This document shows positions 63,001-63,940 of a DNA stretch of 64,000 nt, piece by piece. The stretch is from Sipunculus nudus (taxonomy: Eukaryota > Annelida > Sipuncula > Golfingiida > Sipunculidae): positions 60,084,019-60,148,018 of the forward strand of contig CM049306.1 of assembly GCA_026874595.1 (NCBI GenBank). The letters run 5' to 3'. Below the pieces are notes generated by a model that was given only the letters and a program-made list of their open reading frames with translations, did no database searches and had not been told where the DNA came from. The translations under genes and the position numbers were made by a program. Numbering within the stretch: the first letter of the stretch is position 1; every line of letters begins with the position of its first letter.

Positions 63001-63940
63001 CACAGCGTCTGTCTGTTAGTCTGCCGTGGCCTAAAATCACTCATTTCTCTGTAGTGGTTCAACATAACTGCCTAAAATTTTGCAGGTTTATACATCGTGG
63101 ACAGCTTTCTTGATTTTATGACAGGTGGCGGCACCTACAATCTAGTTAACGCTGCACACATCCAAGCTCATATCTCAGGAACCATTTGACCGATTTGGCC
63201 AAAATTGTGCATGTGTTTAGATCTCACATAGGTCTTTATCATACACAAAACTGGAGGGGTTACATGCAAAGATTTTTGCACAGTGTTTGTCTGTTTGTCT
63301 GCCATGGGCAAAAATCGCTCATATACATGTAGTGGTTTGACTTTTCTGCCTAAAATTTTGCAGGTGTATACAACTTGGACAGCTTTCTGGATTTGTGGTA
63401 GGTGGCACAACCTACATACACATTTAGGCTGCAGACATCCATGCTAATATGCAACATACCTCACTCTATTTCCCCTTGCCACTCAATCCATGCCTCACTA
63501 TCCGATTTTGGCAGATACATGTAGTCACTTGTCGGTTACCCGTATTCTAGTTTTAAAAGTTTACACATTTTTCTCTATTTTTGAGATATATAAATACAGA
63601 CTAAATCTTGGCCTGTTGGTTAATCTGTTTGATGCTTCAGTTGAATGGGTATATACTACCATTCTAATGATAAAATTTCCTTTTGCGAATCTCTTCCCAG
63701 TCAGCTGAGCGTCATGACCCATGGGTCACTTGTATAATCTTTAAAGTCATCTACTTGTTTTGATTATACATAATACTTTAATTCATAATCATAATTTTTT
63801 TTCAGACATGCACTGTGCTATTCGAGCATGTGACCATATCTCAGAGCTGGTCCACTGTCTGCATACTCACCTCAGCCCGCAAAGTCTCTCCTCAGCAATC
63901 CCACAATGCCTTGCTGCCCCATTACGCAATGCAATTATAG
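1..63940 (+). CDS. HTT: Huntingtin, internal part, 27 exons (both ends outside the window)
   Basis: Huntingtin is a very large HEAT-repeat scaffold protein acting in vesicle transport, autophagy and centrosome/spindle functions. Joining the 27 exons listed separately gives one uninterrupted reading frame of about 1,315 codons. It is collinear with vertebrate huntingtin from the segment around [11 protein letters not shown] to the segment around PLLRN. The best-conserved blocks are [92 protein letters not shown] and DWYV. All splice sites are GT/AG and all phases fit. Polyglutamine and proline regions belong to the first exon and are outside the window. Five exon boundaries carry local tandem copies. 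Introns range from about 0.24 to 21.9 kb and are inflated by repeats. The family call is secure; exact exon ends are read by eye. Confidence 0.95.
2843..5481 (+). mobile_element. Family A Helentron-like element, probable inner copy
   Basis: It starts with the same 5' hairpin as the copy at 263. A long GTCC/GTCT microsatellite follows at about 2895-2947, then the two family A core segments (near 2990 and 3670). A 3' end with CAGCTGAGCGTCGTGACCCA and a CCCTTGTTT tail lies at 5449-5481. The 4.3-5.4 kb stretch is AT-rich and diverged, so the inner structure is uncertain. Confidence 0.5.
2895..2947 (+). repeat. (GTCC)n microsatellite in a family A element
   Basis: A run of GTCC units broken by one GTCT sits just after the 5' hairpin. 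Equivalent runs occur at the same place in other copies, near 315-356, 53752-53801 and 61036-61079, and in reverse orientation near 8717-8745. Confidence 0.85.
5800..5987. repeat. Short inverted-repeat (MITE-like) element, diverged
   Basis: It has paired GGTGGTC/GACCACC-type segments and ends in TACACTGTAC, like the better preserved copies at 30727, 37709 and 47387. It is non-coding, and its left end is poorly defined. Confidence 0.4.
6279..6414 (+). CDS. HTT: HTT exon 2 of window
   Basis: It follows TGTTTTAG and ends before GTCTGT. Entered in phase 1, it reads through [14 protein letters not shown] to [17 protein letters not shown], which aligns with the SLRSSW...LGDRALVP segment of vertebrate huntingtin. 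It leaves in phase 2. Confidence 0.85.
7007..8803 (-). mobile_element. Family A Helentron-like element, complete, minus strand
   Basis: Read on the minus strand, it begins at about 8803 with TTTTAAGCTCAGCTGACT and the hairpin partner, then a GTCC-type run and the 'TTAACA.GGCACAAATCGTAAC' core start. It ends at about 7007 with GCGTCATGGCCCATGGGCCACTTGTTT, a perfect 3' palindrome plus tail. The core is tandem with a period of about 337-346 bp, marked by GGTGGCGCCACC-type palindromes near 7212, 7558, 7895 and 8232. No coding capacity. At about 1.8 kb it is the clearest uninterrupted copy in the window. Confidence 0.7.
8855..9037. repeat. Short inverted-repeat (MITE-like) element, TACAGTGGAACC group
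   Basis: The left end is TACATTGAAATCTTGCTAACATGACCACC. The right end is GGTGGTCATGATAGCAGGGTGG, ending ATTCCACTGTATA, which is roughly the reverse complement. It is non-coding and adjoins the end of the minus-strand family A element. Confidence 0.55.
9129..9340 (+). CDS. HTT: HTT exon 3 of window
   Basis: The acceptor is ATTTTCAG and the donor GTAAGC. It reads [19 protein letters not shown], then [12 protein letters not shown] and a Lys/Glu/Ser-rich stretch. Vertebrate huntingtin has INICAHVLDD...PSLSPIRRKGK at the same place, followed by an equally charged, presumably disordered segment. It leaves in phase 1. Confidence 0.92.
9341..9961 (+). other. HTT intron, 621 bp, nothing recognised
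   Basis: AT-rich sequence without a recognisable repeat, RNA gene or second coding segment. Confidence 0.5.
9962..10068 (+). CDS. HTT: HTT exon 4 of window
   Basis: The acceptor is TTCTTCAG and the donor GTCTGT. A Lys-rich start leads into [20 protein letters not shown], which aligns with [20 protein letters not shown] of vertebrate huntingtin. It leaves in phase 0. Confidence 0.92.
10335..10610. repeat. Interspersed repeat, family F copy 1
   Basis: Shares the segments TTCCCAGGTTCAT, AGTGACTGTACATTT, ATTGATT.TTCAT.GGC and AACAAACAC with copies near 32630-32905 and 33360-33640. No coding capacity, and its class is unknown. Confidence 0.5.
10844..11029 (+). CDS. HTT: HTT exon 5 of window
   Basis: The acceptor is CTTCTGTAG and the donor GTGAGA. 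It reads [20 protein letters not shown] and continues to AVLAVQQ, aligning with [20 protein letters not shown] and the following HEAT helices. It is 62 codons, phase 0 at both ends. Confidence 0.95.
11811..12430 (+). mobile_element. Family D Helentron-like element, short
   Basis: It starts TTTTTAGGCCTCAGCCCTTAGGCTGA (a hairpin at the 5' end). Near the 3' end is TTGGCTGAGGGC, the subterminal inverted counterpart, then TCAGC-TTCT-GCTGA (hairpin) and TATTCTAGT. The core has two or more diverged copies of 'CAGGAACCAT..GGTGAATT.TCA' and TGACCTA motifs. It is about 620 bp and has the same layout as families A-C with different terminal sequences. Confidence 0.55.
12697..12917 (+). CDS. HTT: HTT exon 6 of window
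   Basis: The acceptor is TTCTAACAG and the donor [20 protein letters not shown] and [20 protein letters not shown] are among the best matches to vertebrate huntingtin ([28 protein letters not shown]). It ends in phase 2 at the left edge of the 21.9-kb intron. Confidence 0.97.
12970..13915. repeat. Tandem-core repeat remnant, related to families B and C
   Basis: Contains two related segments of about 370 bp with TGACCTTGACCTTGAAT..G.CCAT, 'ATAAATATCTCAA.AA', and 'GAC..AAGAACTTGGATAGT' followed by a GGTGG..CTACC or GGTGGCACCACC motif. 13640-13915 continues with 'CTCAGGAGTG' units like those at 33.7-34.7 kb. Clear terminal hairpins were not found. Confidence 0.45.
14813..16219 (+). mobile_element. 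Family C Helentron-like element, complete
   Basis: The 5' end is TTTTTAGTTCACTCTGTGAACTTA, itself a hairpin (GTTCAC-TCT-GTGAAC). Near the 3' end TTCACAGAGTGAAC is an exact 14-bp inverted copy of that start. It is followed by the hairpin AGACCC-CT-GGGTCT and the tail CTTGTTTT. The core has four units of about 340 bp, each with GGTGGCGCCACC or a variant (14988, 15327, 15668, 16008) next to TTGACCTACTTTCTGC. No coding frame. Confidence 0.7.
16374..17316 (+). mobile_element. Family A element, 5' fragment
   Basis: It begins with the 5' family A hairpin, then a GTCC-type run and two core segments (near 16506 and 17136). It is interrupted at about 17316 by a second family A element in a T run. The matching core sequence of the copy near 3860 continues with CATTCTCTATG, but no such continuation follows the inserted copy, so the 3' part appears lost. 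Confidence 0.6.
17316..19171 (+). mobile_element. Family A element, complete, about 1.85 kb
   Basis: The 5' end TTTTTAGCTCAGCTGACTATAAG is at 17316. The 3' end at 19138-19171 has CAGCTGAGAGCC, then GTGACCCATGGGTCCC and the TTGTTTG tail. A poly-C run sits at about 18151-18166. The 18.9-19.1 kb segment is nearly repeated at 30.08-30.34 kb. Confidence 0.65.
19172..20315. other. Intronic sequence, nothing recognised
   Basis: No exon, RNA gene or repeat termini recognised. Short frames lack conserved sequence. Confidence 0.4.
20316..21310 (-). pseudogene. Decayed non-LTR retrotransposon (LINE), 3' part of reverse transcriptase
   Basis: On the minus strand, frames broken by stops and shifts encode, in order, a degenerate [15 protein letters not shown] segment, then [27 protein letters not shown] and, further on, [20 protein letters not shown]. 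This is the order seen after the catalytic core in CR1/L2/Jockey-type reverse transcriptases. The 3' end is near 20316 and carries CAAGTT repeats, as expected of a LINE with a microsatellite tail. The 5' part, including the catalytic motif, is not seen. The clade is not decided. Confidence 0.65.
21311..23001. other. Sequence upstream of the prominin-like gene
   Basis: AT-rich, with no repeat termini recognised. It should contain the promoter and 5' UTR of the prominin-like gene. TTATTTATAG at about 22949-22958 could be either a weak TATA-like site or a 3' splice site of a 5' UTR intron; the sequence does not decide. Confidence 0.35.
23002..25548 (+). CDS. PROM1: Prominin-like five-span membrane glycoprotein, intronless, nested in an HTT intron
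   Basis: An 848-aa uninterrupted frame of normal prominin length (about 850 aa). Prominins are pentaspan cholesterol-binding glycoproteins of microvilli, cilia and other plasma membrane protrusions. Order: signal peptide about residues 13-32; extracellular N-terminus; span 1 about 121-147 running into the family hallmark [11 protein letters not shown] (147-157); span 2 about 172-194; large N-glycosylation-rich loop 195-446; [10 protein letters not shown] then span 3 about 447-471; small Cys loop (CCSNCGG); span 4 about 489-519 with [11 protein letters not shown]; second large loop with SDCKNNKGA; span 5 about 799-822 followed by [12 protein letters not shown] context is GAACATGG. Same strand as HTT. 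No intron interrupts the coding region, although metazoan prominin genes usually have many, so a retrocopied but intact gene is likely. The symbol marks the family; the paralogue is not resolved. Confidence 0.92.
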   Translation: MACQHIGSRDAVNMFVLSGAVLVVFMSSGVHGAAPVFSPSTITDNGHVANENSSITWGSPPAGSQYAGDESYNDGGLGPLFNGARNFINMVQPNTFPTDMVKALISGTFNFGSDYMQIVMYGVGFAVCFAIGILYILITPLVGFIFCCCRCCDKCGGKMTQNINSSSGCKRTVFSLTCFILTVFMGVGMICTYVTSEHIMTAVRAVSSTTSDQMDNAERYLNNTLQEINFLGPQSFNFTSQVIMRDLDNIGYLVGIPVRRNLLTNGGVDSAINSILNMESTISTVSASLFAVNTSINEIKENAAQLSGNLSDIQQQINITISDPACAGCSDQIDITTLQMDVNFNSLPDISSEVNQMQDVTAKNLTALVIQGKQEFDDIPQRVQNETASTVSDIKGMMSNFNTKIDSTLQSVNDMPKSIVPEISKYKTMVTDYSKMADEYDQYRWYGSIGLASTILIIVVLQVLGLLFGCLCSSADTNPKDRNCCSNCGGLMLMAATGFIFIFSVLLMLLTSTTFLVGGNLEKLVCEPLNDPQLKDLSELLDGPNGYFKEYMLGKLILKNRSVPLTIAGVLSDCKNNKGAMAAFKLDNLFDIQQIANIHSQINISSEMDKINVDLSSVGILSSDTENQLRDFSATTSIDFNQFNSELGKGTTQANLTAFAEVLELLAANSTSPVNESLINHASDLRDLDNGLAETVRTKQAQLLTNVQSLNNSMVNIPVTVNSTLDNAKSVESYLQQNGTQLIKDQATVYGTRLLGIAESYINHTLDKIVNTAGGCRPLYNLYKAITGTVLCKYFVDTLNGFWFSLGWAIFFMVPSLIINVKLAKYYRQMKDSVGTVKPPSRNQVSAA
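25549..26557. other. 3' flank of the prominin-like gene
   Basis: Presumed 3' UTR and beyond. It is AT-rich with repeated TCTAAGAAAC words. No canonical AATAAA was seen; ATTAAA variants occur near 26197 and 26385. No poly(A) tract or clear target-site duplication was found to prove a retrocopy boundary. A short repeat with TTTTCGGATAAACAGTGCTATACTGTA lies at about 26300-26390 and resembles 8805-8845. Confidence 0.35.
26558..28013 (+). mobile_element. Family B Helentron-like element, complete
   Basis: The 5' end TATCCGCC-AAAAC-AGA-GTTTTGCGGATA forms a hairpin. Near the 3' end GGCGGATA (about 27971) is the inverted counterpart. It is followed by the perfect hairpin GTAGTCG-CTTGT-CGACTAC and the tail CTGTATTCTAGTT. 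The core has seven perfect GGTGGCGCCACC palindromes (26870, 27019, 27148, 27298, 27426, 27575, 27704) spaced alternately about 149 and 129 bp. TGACCTCTGACCT lies at 26720. Minus-strand open frames across the core are repeat artefacts. Confidence 0.7.
28014..29172. other. Intronic sequence, nothing recognised except a poly-G run
   Basis: A run of about ten G residues at 28089-28100 and AT-rich sequence. No coding or repeat structure recognised. Confidence 0.4.
29174..30384 (+). mobile_element. Mosaic element: family A ends around a family B core
   Basis: The 5' end (29174 to about 29243) is the family A hairpin CAGCTCAGCTGACTGTAAG with a short GTC-rich run. From about 29243 to 30063 the sequence is the family B core: 'GCATGTGTATAGATCTCACATAG', GACAGGTGGCGCCACCTACATTC, 'CATATCTCAGGAACC'. 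From about 30085 it matches the family A 3' region of the copy ending at 19171 and ends with GGTGACCCATGGGTCCCTTGTT. The element is about 1.2 kb. Confidence 0.65.
30727..30880. repeat. Short inverted-repeat (MITE-like) element, TACAGTGAAACC group
   Basis: The ends are TACAGTGAAACCTCTG.AATAAGGTCAC and GGTGGTCTCTAAGACTGGTTCCACTGGATA, imperfect inverted repeats. It is about 154 bp and non-coding. Confidence 0.6.
30881..31590. other. Intronic sequence, nothing recognised
   Basis: No exon or repeat termini identified. Confidence 0.35.
31600..31830 (+). repeat. Interspersed repeat, family G copy 1
   Basis: Shares TTGACAAACTGAAAAACCATGTAA, GTCCTGATTGAATGTGTTTGG and ATTATTTTGGCAG segments with the copy at 45560-45775 and, inverted, with 42225-42430. 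Non-coding; class unknown. Confidence 0.5.
32370..32560 (+). repeat. SINE-like repeat, partial copy
   Basis: GGTGACCAAAGGTTGGATTCCCAGCATGGCTAT..GTGGTTTTCTCTGGGTCCTCTGGTTTCC.. is a diverged copy of the repeat at 37135-37400. It includes a tRNA B-box-like GGTTGGATTCCC and the 'GGTTTTCTC..GGTTTCCT' body common to many invertebrate SINEs. Confidence 0.45.
32630..32905. repeat. Interspersed repeat, family F copy 2
   Basis: Related to 10335-10610 and 33360-33640, sharing AGTGACTGTACATTTGTGAATATT, TTCATTGGCCCATT and AACAAACTCAC segments. Non-coding. Confidence 0.45.
33360..33640. repeat. Interspersed repeat, family F copy 3
   Basis: Shares TATTCCCAGGTTCATTTG and AGTGACTGTACATTTGTAAAT with the other copies, plus 'AATGCCCTAGAAATTTCATGAG'. 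Confidence 0.5.
33690..34687 (+). mobile_element. Diverged family B-like element
   Basis: The core is made of repeated 'CATATCTCAGGAGTG.TTCAATGTATTG...TGAAATTTTGCATG' units with degraded GGTGGTGCCATC palindromes. The 3' end GGCAGATACATGTGGCCACTTGTCAGCTACC.GTATTCTTGTT aligns with the family B terminal sequence and hairpin. The 5' hairpin was not found. Confidence 0.5.
34831..34906 (+). CDS. HTT: HTT exon 7 of window
   Basis: The acceptor is TTGTTTTCCAG and the donor GTTAGT. Entered in phase 2, it reads [20 protein letters not shown] and SKTDK, aligning weakly with the GWFDVLQKV...KNRADK segment. Length (76 bp) and phase fit exactly between exons 6 and 8. Confidence 0.8.
35174..36923 (+). mobile_element. 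Family B Helentron-like element, complete, about 1.75 kb
   Basis: The 5' hairpin TATCCGCC-AAAAC...GTTTTGCGGATA is at 35174. At the 3' end come GGCGGATA, then GTAGTCA-CTTGT-CGACTAC and CCGTATTCTAGTT, ending at 36923. GGTGGCGCCACC-type palindromes recur from 35491 to 36610 about every 130-150 bp. TGACCTCTGACCT is at 35340. It is longer than the copy at 26558 through extra core units. Confidence 0.7.
37135..37400 (+). repeat. SINE-like repeat with tRNA-like head
   Basis: It starts with 'GCCGAGTGTGGCCTTGATAGTCAAGTG', like a tRNA A-box region. GGTGACCTGGTTTTGATCTCTGG follows as a B-box-like segment, then GTGGTTTTCTCCAGGACCTCTGGTTTCCTCCACC. The head is degenerate. Confidence 0.5.
37455..37672 (+). 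CDS. HTT: HTT exon 8 of window
   Basis: The acceptor is TATTTCAG and the donor [21 protein letters not shown] and [17 protein letters not shown] are near-identical to vertebrate huntingtin, the strongest anchors in the window. It ends in phase 2. Confidence 0.98.
37709..37890. repeat. Short inverted-repeat (MITE-like) element, TACAGTGGAACC group
   Basis: The left end is TACAGTGGAACCTGGCTTTCTGACCACC. The right end is GGTGGTCATAATTGTGGGGTTCTACTGTATA, a clear inverted repeat. It is about 180 bp, lies in an HTT intron, and is the best preserved copy. Confidence 0.65.
38521..38669 (+). CDS. HTT: HTT exon 9 of window
   Basis: The acceptor is TGCATTTCAG and the donor [26 protein letters not shown] and LCDGIMASG match LLSYERYHSKQIIG...LCDGIMASG of vertebrate huntingtin. 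It leaves in phase 1. Confidence 0.96.
38750..39285 (+). repeat. Tandem-core repeat, unassigned family
   Basis: It opens with a CTGTCTGTCCATCTGTCC run and has about three diverged units of 'GATTTTCA.GAAACTC...ATGCATATTTA.TGAGGTCA.AGGTCAC'. It finishes with GGTGTATTATGCACGATTATGGTGCTCTTGTA. The style matches the Helentron-like families, but I could not identify matching inverted ends. Confidence 0.4.
39630..39835 (+). repeat. Family A core fragment
   Basis: 'GAAATATTAATGAAAAATCTCCATTTTCCATTAAAAAACC' followed by CTATGTACATGCCAGAAATTAGGTCAGTATTG corresponds to the family A core near 3.7-3.9 kb. No ends are present. Confidence 0.55.
39879..40009 (+). CDS. HTT: HTT exon 10 of window
   Basis: The acceptor is TGTTGCAG and the donor GTAATC. 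It encodes [14 protein letters not shown] and [15 protein letters not shown], nearly as in vertebrate huntingtin. It ends in phase 0. Confidence 0.97.
40525..40960 (+). repeat. Tandem array of the HTT exon 11 acceptor boundary, 43-44 bp units
   Basis: Units begin at 40525, 40568, 40612, 40656, 40699, 40742, 40785, 40828, 40871 and 40914 (the real exon). Most carry TTATACATTACAG followed by GTGCTGGACATGTTCAT.GTGGT, i.e. a splice acceptor plus about 24 coding bases. Units at 40742+40785 and 40828+40871 form an 86-bp higher-order pair. The oldest copies (40525-40656) are the most diverged. Confidence 0.9.
40914..41030 (+). CDS. HTT: HTT exon 11 of window, acceptor side tandemly repeated
   Basis: The acceptor is ATTACAG and the donor [21 protein letters not shown] and [11 protein letters not shown] match VLEMFILVLQQCHKE...[11 protein letters not shown]. 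It is 39 codons, phase 0. Nine upstream acceptor copies precede it. Among them only 40785 and 40656 could be in phase; 40785 runs into a TGA in the next unit, and the others traced also hit stops. So 40914 should be the only productive start. Confidence 0.96.
41031..41557 (+). other. HTT intron, nothing recognised
   Basis: Plain AT-rich intron of 527 bp. Confidence 0.45.
41558..41680 (+). CDS. HTT: HTT exon 12 of window
   Basis: The acceptor is CCTTTGTAG and the donor [26 protein letters not shown] then [11 protein letters not shown] aligns with the HEAT helices [28 protein letters not shown]. It is 41 codons, phase 0. Confidence 0.94.
42225..42430 (-). repeat. Interspersed repeat, family G copy 2 (inverted)
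   Basis: Reverse complement of the 31600 and 45560 copies, sharing AATAATCCAAAAACATTCAACAAGGACATCTGG and GTCAACATTGCTGTGTTTAC segments. Confidence 0.5.
42577..42780 (+). repeat. 88-bp duplication of the HTT exon 13 acceptor boundary
   Basis: An upstream copy starting at 42614 (after GGTTTTACAG) repeats the first about 45 coding bases of exon 13. GGTAGT.CCA.GGCCATGGAG.AGT and CATTTTATAT.AA...AAACAT.TCTG are shared with the real copy at 42702. The upstream copy has two in-frame TAG codons right after ATGGAG, so it is a decoy acceptor that cannot be translated. Confidence 0.85.
42702..42934 (+). CDS. HTT: HTT exon 13 of window
   Basis: The acceptor is TGTTTACAG and the donor [26 protein letters not shown] matches [19 protein letters not shown]. 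The rest is Glu/Asp/His-rich and ends PEQVLAR, like LPEETFSR. It ends in phase 2. The acceptor side is duplicated 88 bp upstream. Confidence 0.96.
42935..44198 (+). other. HTT intron, 1.26 kb, nothing recognised
   Basis: No recognised repeat ends. The 43.4-43.8 kb part is less AT-rich than its surroundings and may be an old repeat. Confidence 0.35.
44199..44341 (+). CDS. HTT: HTT exon 14 of window
   Basis: The acceptor is GTTTTCAG and the donor [23 protein letters not shown] and CQEL-like [10 protein letters not shown], then MHMFQSG, match FLLQLVGILLEDIVTKQ...CQELGTLL...HIFKSG. It leaves in phase 1. Confidence 0.94.
44342..44857 (+). other. HTT intron, 516 bp, nothing recognised
   Basis: AT-rich; no repeat structure recognised. 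Confidence 0.45.
44858..45086 (+). CDS. HTT: HTT exon 15 of window, donor side tandemly repeated
   Basis: The acceptor is TATTTGCAG and the donor GTGAGT at 45087. It reads [18 protein letters not shown], then [17 protein letters not shown], matching MFRRITAAATRLF...HPALVLLWCQILLLVNH. It ends in phase 2 (ACA GA). The coding frame would stop at TGA immediately past the donor. The last about 18 coding bases and the donor are repeated nine more times downstream. Confidence 0.95.
45065..45535 (+). repeat. Tandem array of the HTT exon 15 donor boundary, exact 46-bp period
   Basis: The donor dinucleotide recurs at 45087 (real), 45133, 45179, 45225, 45271, 45317, 45363, 45409, 45455 and 45501, always 46 bp apart. 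The unit is about TGTCCATGCCAACACAGA, GTGAGTCTGAA, then TATAAAGATAATAAAA. The full GTGAGT donor is kept at 45179, 45225, 45363, 45455 and 45501 and lost or weakened at the others. Short minus-strand frames here are by-products of the repeat. Confidence 0.92.
45560..45775 (+). repeat. Interspersed repeat, family G copy 3
   Basis: Directly follows the donor array. It shares GACAAACAGAAAAACCTTGTAA, GTCCTTGTTGAATATGTTTGG and ATTATTTTGGCAGAT with the copy at 31600. Confidence 0.5.
46108..46207 (+). CDS. HTT: HTT exon 16 of window
   Basis: The acceptor is ATGCTTCAG and the donor GTAGGG. It ends [17 protein letters not shown], nearly identical to NREIVRRGALILFCDYV. 100 bp, phase 2 in and 0 out. Confidence 0.96.
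46208..46988 (+). other. HTT intron, 781 bp, nothing recognised
   Basis: AT-rich; no repeat ends or extra exon recognised. Confidence 0.4.
46989..47092 (+). CDS. HTT: HTT exon 17 of window
   Basis: The acceptor is CTTTTAAG (AAG, less usual than CAG/TAG) and the donor [26 protein letters not shown] then PVQDFI matches [26 protein letters not shown]. It ends in phase 2. Confidence 0.96.
47387..47552. repeat. Short inverted-repeat (MITE-like) element, TACAGTGGAACC group
   Basis: The ends are TACAGCGGAAATTGTCTGAAAGACCACC and GGTCTCATAACACAGGTTTCACTGTATA. It has internal TCTAACAAGACCACC and TCTAACAAGTGGTCT segments and is about 165 bp. Confidence 0.6.
47642..47717 (+). CDS. HTT: HTT exon 18 of window
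   Basis: The acceptor is TTTTTCAG and the donor [26 protein letters not shown] matches [20 protein letters not shown]. 76 bp, phase 2 in and 0 out. Confidence 0.97.
47718..48595 (+). other. HTT intron, 878 bp, nothing recognised
   Basis: No repeat termini or conserved coding sequence recognised. Confidence 0.4.
48596..48772 (+). CDS. HTT: HTT exon 19 of window
   Basis: The acceptor is TTTGAACAG and the donor [26 protein letters not shown] and [11 protein letters not shown] match [20 protein letters not shown]...[11 protein letters not shown]. It is 59 codons, phase 0. Confidence 0.97.
48773..49551 (+). other. HTT intron with a GC-richer patch
   Basis: 48960-49240 is richer in G+C and CpG than its surroundings (for example GTGCGGGGTGTCGCGGG). 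It may be an unassigned repeat. No coding assignment. Confidence 0.35.
49552..49628 (+). CDS. HTT: HTT exon 20 of window
   Basis: The acceptor is GGTACACAG and the donor [26 protein letters not shown] matches [22 protein letters not shown]. It ends in phase 2. Confidence 0.93.
49871..50006 (+). CDS. HTT: HTT exon 21 of window
   Basis: The acceptor is ATTCTGTAG and the donor [23 protein letters not shown], then a Ser/Pro/His-rich linker and AITVDK, corresponds to HQRLYSLLDRF...SPSPPVSSHPLDG...VSPDK. It ends in phase 0. Confidence 0.94.
50436..50540 (+). repeat. 76-bp duplication of the HTT exon 22 acceptor boundary
   Basis: TGGTATGTATCCATTGTTAAGGACC at 50436 is a diverged copy of TGGTATGTTTCCATCGTGAAGGACC inside exon 22 (50512). 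The upstream copy lacks an intact AG acceptor directly before it. Confidence 0.75.
50509..50628 (+). CDS. HTT: HTT exon 22 of window
   Basis: The acceptor is ATATTTTAG and the donor [26 protein letters not shown] matches [20 protein letters not shown]. It is 40 codons, phase 0. Confidence 0.97.
50771..50960 (+). repeat. Family A element, diverged 5' fragment
   Basis: TTTTTCGCTCAGCGGACTGAAAGTCAACTGAGG is a decayed family A 5' hairpin. Core words follow, GCACAAATCATAACAGCTGGACCTAGAA and GAAACCTGAAATTAAGTC. No 3' end is present. Confidence 0.55.
51506..51724 (+). CDS. HTT: HTT exon 23 of window
   Basis: The acceptor is CTATTTTAG and the donor [24 protein letters not shown] aligns with [38 protein letters not shown] aligns with the [20 protein letters not shown] helices. 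It is 73 codons, phase 0. Confidence 0.94.
51801..52121 (+). repeat. Tandem array of the HTT exon 24 acceptor boundary, 46-47 bp units
   Basis: Units begin after ..TATATTTACAG (or TTTTCAG) at 51813, 51859, 51905, 51951, 51998, 52045 and 52092 (real exon). Each holds a polypyrimidine/AG acceptor plus about 30 coding bases (ATGATGAACTTCAGTCAGATTGTGACTCCC and variants). Spacing is 46 for the first three intervals and 47 for the last three. Confidence 0.92.
52092..52307 (+). CDS. HTT: HTT exon 24 of window, acceptor side tandemly repeated
   Basis: The acceptor is ATTTACAG and the donor [26 protein letters not shown] then a helical stretch to [12 protein letters not shown] corresponds to the YWSKLNDLF...KDIVKFVVATLE segment. 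It is 72 codons, phase 0. Six decoy acceptors lie upstream. From 51813 the frame reads through one further unit and then stops (TAA). Confidence 0.93.
52308..52977 (+). other. HTT intron with a poly-C run
   Basis: Homopolymer C at about 52743-52758. Nothing else recognised. Confidence 0.4.
52978..53155 (+). CDS. HTT: HTT exon 25 of window
   Basis: The acceptor is TTTTCTAG and the donor GTTAGT. The HTT frame is [16 protein letters not shown], then [16 protein letters not shown] and [10 protein letters not shown]. It aligns with ALSWHLIHEQIPLSLD...LDCCCLALQLPGLW...FILEA. A longer open frame in another phase covers this stretch but has no similarity and breaks the phase chain. It ends in phase 1. 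Confidence 0.88.
53170..53530. repeat. Large GC-rich foldback (inverted repeat)
   Basis: An arm at about 53209-53337 (ATTGACCATACCGGCCACCAG... to CAGGGCACCATT) is repeated almost perfectly inverted at about 53365-53494, with about 27 bp between. Arms are about 130 bp, far richer in G+C than the intron, and contain many GGCCG and CGGCC words. It could extrude as a long cruciform or form hairpin RNA. A family A element follows about 200 bp later. Confidence 0.85.
54311..58259 (+). mobile_element. Family A element, inserted copy with a long tandem core
   Basis: The 5' end TTTTTTAGCTCAGCTGACTGTAAG is at 54311. The 3' end GTCAGCTGAGCGTCATGACCCCTGGGTCACTTGTTT is at 58223-58259. Between lie about a dozen units of about 337 bp built on 'AACAGGGCACAAATCGTAAC.ACTGGACCTAGAATCTTC'. 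Most carry GGTGGCGCCACC or a variant (54650, 54988, 55319, 56579, 56916). It is about 3.95 kb, the longest copy, with no coding capacity. Confidence 0.75.
56575..57248 (+). repeat. Two adjacent near-identical 337-bp core units
   Basis: The units starting at 56579 and 56916 are almost base-for-base the same across most of their length, unlike the other diverged units of this element. This indicates a recent duplication. Confidence 0.75.
59473..60667 (+). other. End of the large HTT intron before exon 26
   Basis: 60040-60480 reads like an old interspersed repeat (a 'TGGCAACCAGTGAAGAGAGAACAGAAC' segment) but was not classified. No exon recognised. Confidence 0.35.
60668..60748 (+). CDS. HTT: HTT exon 26 of window
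   Basis: The acceptor is CTCTTTCCAG and the donor GTGAGC. Entered in phase 1, it reads [18 protein letters not shown], matching the AVQPGEQLLSPER segment. It is a short, acidic, poorly conserved linker of 81 bp and leaves in phase 1. Confidence 0.85.
60988..63732 (+). mobile_element. Family A element interrupted by a family B element
   Basis: The 5' end TTTTTAGCTCAGCTGACTGAAAG is at 60988, followed by a GTCC run and the core units 'GCACAAATCGTAACCGCTGGACCTAGAA'. The core breaks at 62380 after CCACCTGTATTTTTT and resumes after 63552 with TACACATTTTTCTCTATTTTTGAGA. The 3' end GTCAGCTGAGCGTCATGACCCATGGGTCACTTGT is at 63700-63732. Confidence 0.7.
62381..63552 (+). mobile_element. Family B element nested in a family A element
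   Basis: The 5' hairpin TATCCGCCAAAACAAAGTTTTGCGGATA is at 62381. The core has GGTGGCGCCACC at about 62697, 62845 and 62977. TGACCTCTGACCT is at 62545. The 3' end GGCAGATACATGTAGTCACTTGTCGGTTACCCGTATTCTAGTTTT has a degraded terminal hairpin. Confidence 0.65.
63806..63940 (+). CDS. HTT: HTT exon 27 of window
   Basis: The acceptor is TTTTTTTTCAG and the donor GTTAGT. It reads [17 protein letters not shown], then [14 protein letters not shown], aligning with YITAACEMVAEMVESLQ...FLTPLLRNIII. It leaves in phase 1; the gene continues beyond the window. Confidence 0.93.
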   Translation, partial: TCTVLFEHVTISQSWSTVCILTSARKVSPQQSHNALLPHYAMQL

